In this document: piece after piece, positions 1-9,113 of the stretch
Layout of the letters: every line of letters starts with the position of its first letter
How positions within the stretch are numbered: position 1 is the first letter of the stretch
Assembly (NCBI RefSeq): GCF_001429725.1
Contig: NZ_LMHV01000044.1
Coordinates: 271,096 to 335,095 of the forward strand
Direction of reading: 5' to 3'
DNA: 64,000 nucleotides
DNA from: Rhizobium sp. Root708
Lineage (GTDB): Bacteria; Pseudomonadota; Alphaproteobacteria; Rhizobiales; Rhizobiaceae
The notes under the pieces: model-generated
Told to the model about the DNA's origin: nothing
The model's input: the letters and a program-made list of their open reading frames with translations, nothing else
Database searches by the model: none
Translations under genes and position numbers: made by a program

Positions 1-1
1 T

Positions 2-174
2 ACGGGCCTCGCCTTCAGTCCAAGCTTTGGAATGCCCGCGGGGATCACGGCATGCGACCTCGTGACCTGCCTTGCCATTGCTTTCTGGTTCGGACCGCTC
101 ATTTGGCATCGAGACGAGGATACGAACGTGGCAAAAGAGCGGTTTGATCGCCTTTTGCGTCAGCTGGTCAAATG
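2..174 (+). CDS. C-terminal fragment of an unidentified membrane protein
   Basis: An open frame enters from the left edge and stops after about 57 residues. It contains one long hydrophobic stretch rich in Ala, Leu, Phe and Trp, followed by an acidic then basic tail. That looks like the last membrane helix of an integral membrane protein, but no family is recognised. Its last dozen codons lie antisense to readable CheR-like sequence, so the native C-terminus was probably lost at the junction near base 137 and the present stop is accidental. Confidence 0.25.
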
Positions 175-1034
175 ACTGCGCGTCACGAAAAAACATGGTC
201 ACGGATATGAGAAGGTCCGATAGTAGCTCCTGTGCCTCTTCAGGCGTCGTCATGAGGTAGTCGGCATAGGCCTGTAACGTGTTAGTTCGGCAGACCTGCA
301 TCCGACGGATGACACGCCGCATGAGGGTTGCGCGCTTGTAGCTTGCAAAATCGTGGCCGATCCGTGCCCGCAAGAAGGCGACGATCCGCCTAAGATCATT
401 CGCGCTGCCGTTCATGTCCAGCGACCGGACGGCCTCCTTGCTCCCGGCAACCTCTACAATTCGCTCGGCAAGTCGCGTCAAAGGAGCAACGAAGTCGGCA
501 ACGCCCGCAGCGATCGCATTTTCAGGCATGGAGGGAAACCCAGCCTCCACGGTTCCTGGACCATGAAGACGCCACCGGCCTCCTTGACTGCCTTCACCCC
601 AATTGCGCCGTCGGCGCCCACACCTGGCAACACGACGGCGATCCCGTCGCCACGCGCCGCAGCGATGGAGCGAAAGAACATATCAATCGGCGCCCGCCTT
701 CCGCGGGGCTCGTTGAATGGCCGGGTGACAATGTGATCGTCCTCAATCAGCAGTTCGCGATCCGGGGAATGACGTAGACGCAGTTCGGCTGCAAAGAGGG
801 GCCGTCCTCCACTTGCAGCACCGACATTCGTGTGCAGGAACCGAGAATATCGCTCAAGGCGCTCGGGTGATCGGGGGATAGATGCAGAATTACAACATAG
901 GCCAAGCCGAGATCGGCAGGCAGGTTACGGAAAAGGTCCTGTAGTGCCTTAACGCCGCCGGCCGACGCTCCGATAGCGCAAATCGGCACTACCTTTCGCG
1001 GAGCGGTTGAGCTTGGTTCGGCGTGGTCCGTCAT
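137..1034 (-). pseudogene. CheB/CheR-type chemotaxis fusion, frameshifted and truncated
   Basis: Three consecutive frames rebuild the start of a CheB methylesterase-CheR methyltransferase fusion. The first carries the CheB serine motif GASAGG and a HLSPDHPS segment. The second reads FFRSIAAARGDG then a GADGAIGVKAVKEAGG block. The third is CheR-like (MRRVIRRMQV, then TMFFRDAQSFDQL). One indel lies near base 765, where ATTCCCCGG appears to lack one C, and another lies near base 560. CheR similarity ends near base 137, so most of the methyltransferase and everything beyond is absent. Such fusions normally act in chemosensory-like or stress signalling; this copy cannot be functional as read. The first indel could be a base-call error, but the truncation is real. 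Confidence 0.75.
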
Positions 1035-1480
1035 AAGACTTGGCTCCTGAGTAGAAGATCCGAGTCATAGCGAAAAATCCATCGAAGGCGCGCTCATTCA
1101 TTGCTCCAACCAAGAGAATTCAGCCTGTAAGCATGTGACCCGTCGACTCACGCTTGGCTCTCAATGTTCCATTGGGGGAGGGCGAGGTCTTCCGGGGAGT
1201 CTGTCTCGCCGCAAATGCACTCCCCAAGACGCATGTGCTAGCCGCGCTTCGTTATGGCTAAAGATGCCCAGATAAAACCTGGCACTAAAAGCTGCTGGCG
1301 CTCTTCAATCTGAAGGTCGGCTTCTTTTTGCTAGGGTGTGATCTTATAAACGGACGGGGGCAAATTGATGCGAACAAGCACGCATACTGTCGGCCAGGCC
1401 CTTGCCCAGTCCCGCCCCGGTTGTTGAGCCCGGGGCGTTCTGTGCTGATGAACTCGATCAAGGTTTAGGACTATGCCCGC
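1035..1480. other. intergenic, no gene seen
   Basis: No open frame with codon structure or a ribosome binding site was found on either strand. It separates the cheB/cheR remnant from the downstream end of the membrane-protein operon. No convincing terminator or repeat was seen. Confidence 0.5.
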
Positions 1481-2401
1481 CTAGATCCGACGATGTGCCA
1501 GGTCACGACCAAGGAGGTCTTCTTCATCATCCCTTTGCCTCCCACCGATCGCGGCCGCAGTCGCTGAAATGAACGCTCCAACGAGCAGCGAAATTGCTCC
1601 GATCAACGCAATCGTGGCCGCCGCCTTTCGGGCCTTGTCCGCAGCGGCCTTGGCCGCCGTCTTTGCATCATCGACCTGTTTCAGAACTGTATCCACGCGA
1701 CTGCGGGCATCGGCTTCCGAAAGGCCTGTTCGAGCAGCCACAATACTGGCAATATAAGCCTTGTCGCTATCAGGAACGCTCCCTGCTGCCGCTCCTTGCA
1801 ACAGGATGCGGGAAATCTGCGCGCTCGCTGCCGCGTCGTCGTTGCGGGCATCCGCGCTTACGCGTTCGGGTCGCAACAGGGCGTCCGTGAAATAGGCAGT
1901 CGAAAGATCGGGAGTGCCCTGCGCCGAGGCCGCAGCACTTGCACCGGCCGTCGTGCCCGCCACGGTGGCGGCAGTCCCAACTGCGCTGGCGCCAGCACCA
2001 GCAAGCGATGTCAACGAAGATGCAAGGAAGCCGGCAACAAAGATCGTCGCCAGAGCCCAGCTCAAGAAGCCGTGGGCGGTGTCCCTGAAAAACACCTCGT
2101 CGGTATGAACCGCTGCCCATTTGGTGCGTAGGCGTCCCGTTAGATATCCGCCGAGAGCGGCCGATAACCACTGAACAACGACGAGCCAGATCGCGGCCGT
2201 CATGCCGACGGTTGTCGCCGACATGCTTTCACCGGACCAGGGAGAAACCATCGTCAGGCCGACCCCCGAACCGAGAAGCAGCAGGATCAGCGTTACGCCC
2301 GTGGCGGCAACGGCACCGCCGACTATTGGTCCCCAGGACGTGGCGGAACGTGAAGATTCGACTGGGAGAGCGTCTGCCGACGAATTTGTAGAATACGACA
2401 T
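1481..2401 (-). CDS. PhnA-like four-helix membrane protein of rhizobia
   Basis: A 306-residue membrane protein of unknown function. Three hydrophobic segments lie in the N-terminal half: a Gly/Ala-rich VGGAVAATGV helix, an IWLVVVQWL helix, and a segment after FFRDTAHGFLSWA. An Ala-rich, partly coiled region follows (KTAAKAAADKARKAAA), then a last helix near the C-terminus and a charged tail. The conserved block GGYLTGRLRTKW matches proteins labelled PhnA-like in rhizobial genomes; there is no link to phosphonate metabolism. The ATG at 2401 is chosen because AGGAG precedes it, although the frame is open 22 codons further. It lies 8 bases after the tiny upstream gene, so the two form an operon under the predicted stress promoter. 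Confidence 0.75.
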   Translation of the reverse strand: MSYSTNSSADALPVESSRSATSWGPIVGGAVAATGVTLILLLLGSGVGLTMVSPWSGESMSATTVGMTAAIWLVVVQWLSAALGGYLTGRLRTKWAAVHTDEVFFRDTAHGFLSWALATIFVAGFLASSLTSLAGAGASAVGTAATVAGTTAGASAAASAQGTPDLSTAYFTDALLRPERVSADARNDDAAASAQISRILLQGAAAGSVPDSDKAYIASIVAARTGLSEADARSRVDTVLKQVDDAKTAAKAAADKARKAAATIALIGAISLLVGAFISATAAAIGGRQRDDEEDLLGRDLAHRRI

Positions 2402-2409
2402 GTTGGCTC

Positions 2410-2487
2410 CTATCGGGCAAAGAGAGCAAGAAGGATGATAATCGGCAGCGGTACCCCAAGCAGCCATAGAAGAAGGCCTCGGCCCAT
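2410..2487 (-). CDS. 25-residue single-helix membrane protein
   Basis: A very short gene encodes MGRGLLLWLLGVPLPIIILL followed by ALFAR. It is one hydrophobic helix with a positively charged N-terminus and a final Arg. AAAGGAG lies 8 bases before the ATG. Its stop lies 8 bases before the PhnA-like gene, so it is the first gene of that operon. Similar tiny proteins with a WLLGVP core occur in rhizobia beside stress genes; function unknown. Confidence 0.7.
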   Translation of the reverse strand: MGRGLLLWLLGVPLPIIILLALFAR

Positions 2488-2523
2488 GTTGAAAACTCCT
2501 TTTATCTAACTGTTGCGGCCTCC

Positions 2524-2549
2524 AAACCCGAACGCGAGAAATTTGTTCC
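2524..2549 (-). promoter_or_regulatory. predicted EcfG-type promoter
   Basis: On the minus strand GGAAC is followed after 17 bases by GTTT, about 37 bases upstream of the 25-residue membrane protein gene. This fits the alphaproteobacterial general stress response element (GGAAC, 16-17 bases, then a GTT core). Confidence 0.6.
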
Positions 2550-2881
2550 CCGCTGCCTTGACTTCAACAGTTAGCGACGACAACGGACCGGTTCGGCCCT
2601 GCCACATTGTCGCAAGCGCCCTCCATCTTGCATGTCGCTTGGAGCACTCAGGGCTGGAGTGAAGACCAACGCTATGCGATGCGGCACGCCGGCAGTGCAG
2701 TCTGCATCACCGGCGAGAATTGTCGCTCGTCCGCGCGCTATCGTCTCTAGTTGGAACATTACCATGTCACTTTCATCTCACCATGCCGCCGAGATAACGG
2801 CGGCTTAGGTTTAGATCCCTGATTGATGGCCTGGAGCTTTACCGTGACTGGAAGCAACACACCTCCAGGCCTGACCGCCTT
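2550..2881. other. intergenic, nothing recognised
   Basis: This stretch separates the stress promoter from the end of the next minus-strand gene. A 64-codon minus-strand frame here has no ribosome binding site and no recognisable sequence and is not accepted. Confidence 0.45.
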
Positions 2882-3160
2882 TTACCGAGCGAGAAGGTGG
2901 ACGGCGACCATCAGGAGGAGGGCTCCATAGGTCAGGCGCCGGTTGGCGGCAGGTTCTGACTGAAGGTTCGGGCCCATCTCTACGAGATGGGCGATCTCGT
3001 CTACCTCGATGCGCAACCGCGACACTTCCTCCCGTGCATAGGCAAGCGCGGCCTCGCGGCCAGCCAGCTCAAATTTAGCGTGTGAGGGAGGATTCGCAGT
3101 CTGCAGCTCCTCGTCCTCGATGGACACCCAGCCGTCCCGATTTTGTGATCCCTGCATCAT
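2882..3160 (-). CDS. small C-terminally anchored membrane protein
   Basis: A 92-residue protein of unknown function. The first 70 residues are hydrophilic with an acidic, heptad-like helix (AREEVSRLRIEVDEIAHLVEM). The last 18 form a hydrophobic helix ending HLLAR, so it is probably tail-anchored in the inner membrane. The frame is open much further upstream, but the ATG at 3160 follows GGAGGTGGC, a strong ribosome binding site, and the upstream extension has no credible composition. Confidence 0.6.
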   Translation of the reverse strand: MMQGSQNRDGWVSIEDEELQTANPPSHAKFELAGREAALAYAREEVSRLRIEVDEIAHLVEMGPNLQSEPAANRRLTYGALLLMVAVHLLAR

Positions 3161-3257
3161 GCCACCTCCGAAAGTCTGTTGTCCCGGCGAAAGGTACGTC
3201 CGATCGCCGTGCTCCACGTAGCGCGCTTCATCAGCATCCGCGTGGCGGATGCCAATA

Positions 3258-3283
3258 GAACAGGCGGGAGCGGACCTTGTTCC
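3258..3283 (-). promoter_or_regulatory. possible EcfG-type promoter
   Basis: GGAAC-N17-GTTC on the minus strand, about 100 bases before the small tail-anchored gene. The motif is good, but the leader would be long, so the assignment is weak. Confidence 0.3.
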
Positions 3284-3479
3284 ATGCCACGCAACAACGG
3301 TGCGATAGGACGACGCGCCTTGGCGCGCTGGTCCCCGAAGTATTCGTCCCGGAAGAGCCGAACAAGCGAAATTGTCCGCCACCGTACCCAAAAACATGCG
3401 CTACAGCACGGTGTTATAGAGCCGACTTTCTTCAATGGGCGGCAACGACTCGCTACCCTCAGTCCAGCCTCGAGTACCG

Positions 3480-4193
3480 ATGTCCCTTCCCGATCAATCG
3501 ATAATTAAAAACCGCCTTCTGGCCCGCCTGCCTGATCAGGAATTTTCAAACATCGCACCGCTGCTTGAGCCGATCGATCTCAAGCAGGGATTTGTCATCG
3601 TCGAGGCTGATCGCCCAATCGATTACGTCTATTTTCTGTCTGCGGGGATCGGCTCCGTAATTACGGTGTCCTCAGGCAAGCACCAAGCCGAGGCTGGCAT
3701 GTTTGGTCGCGAGGGATTTTCACCCACATCGGCTGGTGTCGGCGGCACGATCAGTGTCCACGAAGTCTTGATGCAGGTCGAGGGCTGGGGCTATCGCATG
3801 AGCCTTGACGCAACGCTGAATGCGATCTCGCAAAATCCAACCTTCGCCAATCTCCTGGCGCGCTTCATTCAGACATTCGCCTCTCAGATTTCCTATACGG
3901 CGCTTTCCAACGTAAACTACCAGATCGATACGCGTCTCGCGCGGTGGCTTCTGATGTCGCATGACCGCGTCGACGGTGACGAAATAGCCCTGACCCATGA
4001 TTTCATCTCGCTGATGCTCGGTGTCAGGCGGCCAAGCGTCACCACCGCGCTCCACGTGCTCGAAGGCTGGAGGTTCATCCTATCGGAGCGTGGCCGCATA
4101 ACGATCCGCGACCGTCGGGGAATGGAAGAGTTTGCTGGAGATGCCTACGGGAAGCCAGAGGAAGAATACCGTAGGCTTATCGGCGACATCTAA
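3480..4193 (+). CDS. Crp/Fnr-family transcription regulator
   Basis: A 237-residue regulator. The N-terminal cyclic-nucleotide-binding-like beta-roll includes YFLSAGIGSVIT and EAGMFGREGF. A dimerisation helix follows, then a winged helix-turn-helix near residues 170-215 (FISLMLGVRRPSVTTALHVLEG). There is no Fnr cysteine cluster and no typical cAMP-pocket Arg-Ala block, so the signal it senses cannot be read from sequence. The ATG at 3480 is preferred over one 15 codons upstream because it matches the start of the neighbouring paralogue. It is convergent with that paralogue, with 27 bases between the stop codons. Confidence 0.85.
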   Translation: MSLPDQSIIKNRLLARLPDQEFSNIAPLLEPIDLKQGFVIVEADRPIDYVYFLSAGIGSVITVSSGKHQAEAGMFGREGFSPTSAGVGGTISVHEVLMQVEGWGYRMSLDATLNAISQNPTFANLLARFIQTFASQISYTALSNVNYQIDTRLARWLLMSHDRVDGDEIALTHDFISLMLGVRRPSVTTALHVLEGWRFILSERGRITIRDRRGMEEFAGDAYGKPEEEYRRLIGDI

Positions 4194-4220
4194 GATAGTC
4201 TTGTCAGAGGGATTGCTGCC

Positions 4221-4937
4221 CTAGAAAAGATCCTTCATCAGGCGGCGATATTCCGCCTCGGGTTTGCCGTACGCGTCATGAGCGAATTCCTCCATCGCCG
4301 CGCGATTTCGAATGATGATGTTTCCGCGTTCGGATCGGATAAAGCCGTTGCCCTCGAGGACGTGCAATGAGGTCGTTACGCTTGGACGACGTACAGCGAG
4401 CATCAGTGAGATGAACTCGTGGGTCAGGCCGATCTCATTGCCGGGGACTCGATCGTGGCACATCAGCAGCCAACGCGCTAGACGCTCTGTGACGTCATGA
4501 ATCGCATTTGAAATGGCTGTATAGGTTAGCTGTACCGAGAAAGCCTCGATGGAGCGGATCATCACCTTGGCAAAATTGCGATTGTCGTCCATGAAATCCC
4601 GGAAGCGGTCGTAGCTCACACGATAGGCTTGGGAATTCAGCTGGACGATCACGTCGTGCGGACTATCGTCGGCGCTTGCGACCGCGGAGGTCGGCACATA
4701 ACCGTCGAAGCCGAAAATTCCGGCCTCGGCGCGATTTCCCTCAGGTGTCGTCGCAATGATAGACCCAATGCCTGTAGTCAGGAAATAAATATGGTCGATT
4801 GGTTTGCCAGCGTGTGCGAGGACCGTTCCACGCGCCAGATCCACATATTCAAGATCCGCGGCAATTGCAACGTAGTCCTCTTCGGGGAGGATGTTCAAAA
4901 GCTTGTTGGTCATTTCGGACTGATGCGGCGAAACCAT
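4221..4937 (-). CDS. Crp/Fnr-family transcription regulator, convergent paralogue
   Basis: A 238-residue Crp/Fnr-type protein closely related to its convergent neighbour throughout. It has the beta-roll YFLTTGIGSIIA and EAGIFGFDGY, the segment LARWLLMCHDRV, and the helix-turn-helix FISLMLAVRRPSVTTSLHVLEG. Both end with AYGKPEAEYRRLM-like tails. It also lacks the Fnr cysteines and the cAMP-binding Arg signature. The pair probably arose by inverted duplication. Autoregulation or cross-regulation is plausible but not shown. Confidence 0.85.
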   Translation of the reverse strand: MVSPHQSEMTNKLLNILPEEDYVAIAADLEYVDLARGTVLAHAGKPIDHIYFLTTGIGSIIATTPEGNRAEAGIFGFDGYVPTSAVASADDSPHDVIVQLNSQAYRVSYDRFRDFMDDNRNFAKVMIRSIEAFSVQLTYTAISNAIHDVTERLARWLLMCHDRVPGNEIGLTHEFISLMLAVRRPSVTTSLHVLEGNGFIRSERGNIIIRNRAAMEEFAHDAYGKPEAEYRRLMKDLF

Positions 4938-5358
4938 TGACGTATCCTCTTGGTACTGGCGGGCGGTCTGCGCCCTAGATTTGGTCCCTGATCAAGCGAA
5001 GAGCGGTCACACGGGCAGAACGGGCGCGCACCGACAACAAGGATCAAACAGGGGACCGCGCCGCGGAATTCGACGACGGACATTGAAGCCTGCTGCTTGA
5101 GACTTGCCGGCCTACCTAACCGGATCGTGGCGCAAAAGTTCCATCGGCACACCCGCCAACGATGCGGTCGTGGTGCGAACCCGAGGATGAGGGGAAGTGG
5201 CACAGGGTGTGGGCATTTGTCGAGAAGCTACCAAGACAACCATGGTCGCGAACTAGCCGATCGACGGCGGTTGGTACGTAAACGTACCTGAGAATCTTCT
5301 GATATTCTTAACGGCGAGACCATAGCCTTGCATTTAGTAGTACCGGAATGGACTTGCG
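4938..5358. other. divergent intergenic region between a crp-like gene and the GGDEF/EAL gene
   Basis: It should hold promoters for the Crp/Fnr gene on the left and the diguanylate cyclase/phosphodiesterase gene on the right. No GGAAC-type element or clear palindrome was found, and no gene is supported. Confidence 0.4.
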
Positions 5359-7539
5359 ATGCGCCTAAAATCTTCCCCGCTCCTTGTTGGCTTCTCGCTT
5401 GCCGTCCTCTTTGCCGCATTCGTAATGGGGACGATCTACCTGACAATGTTCTGGGCGACGGATCGATCTGACCGGGCGGCGATCGTTCGCCAGGACAGGC
5501 TCGTCGAGCTCGCAGTCAGCAAGATGCAGGCATCGATCGCCCACGACCAGGAAAGTGCGACCGTCTGGGACGACGCGGTCGAGCGGGTCACCGCCCATGA
5601 TCGTGATTGGCTCGACGCCAATCTCGGACGCTGGATGCATTCCTATTTTGGACATGACCAGGCGTTTATCGTGGGCCCGGACGATCGGCTTGTCTACGGC
5701 TTCTCGATTGATCAGGCAGATGAGACGAGAGCCTATGTCGCTGTTTCAGGGGCCGCGCAAGAATTGATCGGACCGCTGCGCAAGCGACTGGCCGCGAATG
5801 ATACATCCGGGGTTACCGACCATACGCTCAGCATCGGCGAGGTCGACGTCTTCCGCATCAGCGATCGGCCTGCCATCGTCAGCGTCAAGCCGATCATGTC
5901 CGACACCGGAAATATTATCCAGGCTGCTGGGCGCGAGTACCTGCACGTCGCGGTCCGTTACCTTGACGGAGACTTCGCAACCTCCCTCGGACAGGAGTAT
6001 TTCTTCAAGGATATGCGGTTTGCCATGTCAGCTGGAGACAATCCACTCCTTCGGTCCTTTCCAGTCTCCTCGAAGTCCGGCGTCGTCATTGGCTATTTCA
6101 CCTGGCGACCCTTCAGGCCCGGGCATATGGCGTTGCGCGCGACCGAACCCATCCTGACCGTCGGCTGCGCCATTATCCTTTGCGCCGCGACGGGATTGGT
6201 CTTCGCGCTTCAGCGGCGATCCAGGCGACTACGGGAAAGCCAGAGCGAACTTCTGCGCCTTGCCCATCATGATCCCTTGAGCGGGCTGCCGAACCGTGCC
6301 GCGTTCACGGCCATGGTCTCGAAAACACTGGCAAACTGCGATGCCACGATCCTCTTCCTCGACCTCGACCGCTTCAAGCAAGTAAACGACACGCTTGGGC
6401 ACGCGGTCGGCGATCGCCTGATCTGCCACGTAGCGCAACGCCTCTGCGCAACGGCCAAGACCGCATTGATGGTTTCACGCATGGGCGGAGACGAATTCAC
6501 GATGATCGTTCCGGGAACCGATCTAGCCGCGATTGAACGGCTTGCCGAGAGCCTGATTGGCGCCATCCGTCAGCCCTTCGATATCGATGGCCAACCGATC
6601 GCAATCGGGCTCAGCATCGGGATCGCATTTTCAGCGGACGGATCTTCGGACGGCATAGACGTGCTGCGGCGCGCCGACATCGCCCTTTATCAAGCAAAGG
6701 CCACCGGTCGAAACCGGTTTGTCATCTTTGGCGCGCAGATGGATCAAATGATGAAGGCGCGCCGCGAACTTGAATATGATCTCCGCTCAGCGCTCAAGGA
6801 TCGCTGCCAGATCGAGGTTCACTATCAACCGATCTTCGGGGCCCGTGAAGGACAGCTTCTTGGCGTCGAAGCGCTGGCGAGATGGCGCCATCCCACAAAA
6901 GGTTTCGTCCAGCCTGATGTCTTCATCCAGATCGCGGAGGAGGCCGGTCTGATCACACAGCTCGGCGAGCAGGTCCTGACAATAGCCCTGGCCGATGCAG
7001 TCAGTTGGCCGGGGCTTTCGCTTTCCGTCAACGCTTCGGCCCTTGAGTTGCGTGACGAGGACTATGGCAGACGAGTTGGCGATATTATCGACCGCTTCTC
7101 GTTCGATCCCACGCAGCTTGAGATCGAGATCACGGAAAGCGCGATACTTGAAGACGAGGCCGCTTGTCGCGACAATATCGAGGTGCTTCGCGGGCGAGGC
7201 GTGCAGTTTGCCCTCGATGATTTTGGAACTGGATTTTCCTCGTTCGGTCGCATGCAAAAACTCGATGTCGATCGCATCAAGATCGACCGTTGCTTCGTCG
7301 AAGGCTGCGGAACCGTCGGCAGCAATGAAGCCATCGTTCAAGCTATGATCAATCTAGCCCACGCGCAGGGGATGCGAGCAACGGCCGAAGGCATCGAGAC
7401 CGACGTACAACGAAATCGTCTTCGTGAACTCGGATGCGACGCCCTGCAGGGTTTCCTTTTGTCTCGCCCGGTTGGCTCTGACAAGATCGGCGACATCTAT
7501 CGGCAAGCAGAGGAAAAGCGGGTAGCGGCCTGGCGCTAG
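5359..7539 (+). CDS. membrane GGDEF-EAL protein with periplasmic CHASE4-like sensor
   Basis: A 726-residue cyclic-di-GMP enzyme. A first transmembrane helix (residues 8-32) and a second (about 262-285) flank an extracytoplasmic domain of roughly 225 residues resembling CHASE4 (ATVWDDAVERV, FGHDQAFIVG). The GGDEF domain follows with an intact GGDEF motif at 376-380 and no RxxD inhibitory site just before it. The EAL domain has an intact EAL at 504-506 and a typical DDFGTGFSS segment. Both cyclase and phosphodiesterase activities are therefore possible; the net direction cannot be told from sequence. It stands alone, with no operon partner. Confidence 0.9.
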   Translation: MRLKSSPLLVGFSLAVLFAAFVMGTIYLTMFWATDRSDRAAIVRQDRLVELAVSKMQASIAHDQESATVWDDAVERVTAHDRDWLDANLGRWMHSYFGHDQAFIVGPDDRLVYGFSIDQADETRAYVAVSGAAQELIGPLRKRLAANDTSGVTDHTLSIGEVDVFRISDRPAIVSVKPIMSDTGNIIQAAGREYLHVAVRYLDGDFATSLGQEYFFKDMRFAMSAGDNPLLRSFPVSSKSGVVIGYFTWRPFRPGHMALRATEPILTVGCAIILCAATGLVFALQRRSRRLRESQSELLRLAHHDPLSGLPNRAAFTAMVSKTLANCDATILFLDLDRFKQVNDTLGHAVGDRLICHVAQRLCATAKTALMVSRMGGDEFTMIVPGTDLAAIERLAESLIGAIRQPFDIDGQPIAIGLSIGIAFSADGSSDGIDVLRRADIALYQAKATGRNRFVIFGAQMDQMMKARRELEYDLRSALKDRCQIEVHYQPIFGAREGQLLGVEALARWRHPTKGFVQPDVFIQIAEEAGLITQLGEQVLTIALADAVSWPGLSLSVNASALELRDEDYGRRVGDIIDRFSFDPTQLEIEITESAILEDEAACRDNIEVLRGRGVQFALDDFGTGFSSFGRMQKLDVDRIKIDRCFVEGCGTVGSNEAIVQAMINLAHAQGMRATAEGIETDVQRNRLRELGCDALQGFLLSRPVGSDKIGDIYRQAEEKRVAAWR

Positions 7540-8027
7540 CAGGTTTGGTTCACGCGAGAGGCTGCCTTCGGTTCAGTAATCAGCGCCGAACGCCTCTCGG
7601 TATCAATGCGACCACGAGATCGGGAACTTGTCACTTTAGCCAGGGTTATCACGGACGCAGGAACGCATTAGGCCCTCTCCGAAAGTACATGCAAATGCAC
7701 GTCTATCGCGCCCTTACCCAGAAAATCCGGTCACGGGATCGGTCGCTGTCAGTCTCTACCGAGTTGGTGACCAAATTAGAGACTATCCCGCAAAATTGCT
7801 GCCCGGCGGCAAGGACACGATCTTCCCGGGTGGGGAATCGGCGGCTGACGCTGTCTGTCGATTGGCGAGGCAACATCTCTATGCCGACACGGAGCCTGCC
7901 TTCGTCGAATTGGGGGAGGGCTGGGGTGCAACGGTGTCTGGGGAACCCTCGTGTGAAAACGGCCTCTCGAGCTCTTAGAGTGCAACCATCAAGCCAGCGC
8001 CCAGCCTTCCAATTTCTCAGGTGGTTT
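7540..8027. other. intergenic with a possible degraded coding fragment
   Basis: A plus-strand frame around 7750-7978 reads KLLPGGKDTIFPGGE and on to a stop. It looks protein-like but has no recognised relatives and no ribosome binding site; it may be a remnant. The frame of the following hydrolase is open through this region, but without start signals. Confidence 0.3.
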
Positions 8028-9113
8028 ATGTTTTCTGATTTCAAGTTGGAGATGATTGATGTCGGCCCGGGCGCCTTGAGGGTGCGCCATGGCGGCTCGG
8101 GTCCACCACTTCTCTTGCTGCATGGGCACCCCCGCACGCACATGACCTGGGGCGCCGTCGCAGATCGGCTTGCTGATGATTTCACCATCGTCTGTCCCGA
8201 TCTTAGGGGCTTCGGCAAATCGTTCCAACCGAAGGATGAACCCGACAGCAAGGGATCGTCGAAACGACAAAAGGCGGTCGACTGCATCGAGCTTATGAAG
8301 CGGCTCGGTCACCAGCGTTTCTTCGTTGCCGGTCACGACCGTGGGAGCTATGTGGCCTTTCGTCTTGCCATGGATTCACCCGGTTCTGTCGCAAGGCTTG
8401 CAGTCATCGACAGCATTCCGATTGTCGAACATCTCGAGCGCATGGACTGGCGCTTTGCCAGATCCTGGTACCACTGGTTCTTTTTCGCCCAGAACGATCG
8501 GCCAGAGGCCGCCATCAACCAAGACGCATCCAAATGGTATGACAGTATCCGGCCGGACCGCATGGGAACGGCCGCCTTCAACGACGTCATGGATGCAATC
8601 AACGATCCCGCCGTTGTTCACGGCATGGTCGAAGACTACAGAGCCGGGCTTAGCGTTGACTGGAAGCACGATGTGCAAGACCGCCACGGAGGACGCCGCC
8701 TTGCCTGTCCGCTCCTTTGTCTCTGGTCGCGTTACGACGACCTTGAGGAGCATTTCGGTAATCCTCTCGAAATCTGGCGTGATTGGGCCACCGACGTTCA
8801 AGGCCATTCGATAGAGAGCGGACACCACGTGGCCGAGGAAAATCCCCAGGCACTCGCTGTGGCGCTTCGGATTTTTTCAAAGCAGGCACAACATAAACAC
8901 GGCCTCGCCGATCGTGTATGGCTCGGCCAGCCAGTGGCAGCTAGGGCGTATTGGCCGAACGTGGTATCAACCCTATTGTCGCCATGGCCTGCACGCCAGT
9001 CGGCTGCTGTGAAATCGGGGTGCCTTCCCGTTCGAGCGTTTTGCGAACCTCGTCCTCATTCCAACCCGCTTCGGTGGCTGCAAGGATCAGCTTTTCCTTC
9101 TTTTCCGTATTAG
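8028..9113 (+). CDS. alpha/beta hydrolase related to fluoroacetate/haloacetate dehalogenases
   Basis: A 361-residue alpha/beta hydrolase. The oxyanion motif LLLLHGHPRTHMTW is followed by CPDLRGFGKS. The nucleophile is the Asp of GHDRGSYVAFRLAM, the acid region is near LWSRYDD, and the His is in SGHHVAEENP. The nucleophile segment and a cap reading HGMVEDYRAG resemble fluoroacetate dehalogenases, which hydrolyse carbon-halogen bonds, but this subgroup includes epoxide hydrolases and the substrate is not certain. The family usually ends near residue 295. Here the frame continues about 65 residues, antisense to the convergent small gene, so the native stop has probably been lost. The ATG at 8028 is the family-consistent start. 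Confidence 0.8.
   Translation: MFSDFKLEMIDVGPGALRVRHGGSGPPLLLLHGHPRTHMTWGAVADRLADDFTIVCPDLRGFGKSFQPKDEPDSKGSSKRQKAVDCIELMKRLGHQRFFVAGHDRGSYVAFRLAMDSPGSVARLAVIDSIPIVEHLERMDWRFARSWYHWFFFAQNDRPEAAINQDASKWYDSIRPDRMGTAAFNDVMDAINDPAVVHGMVEDYRAGLSVDWKHDVQDRHGGRRLACPLLCLWSRYDDLEEHFGNPLEIWRDWATDVQGHSIESGHHVAEENPQALAVALRIFSKQAQHKHGLADRVWLGQPVAARAYWPNVVSTLLSPWPARQSAAVKSGCLPVRAFCEPRPHSNPLRWLQGSAFPSFPY

Noticed and set aside
2571..2765. 64-codon minus-strand frame
   Set aside because: Rich in Cys and Arg with no motif, start signal or context.
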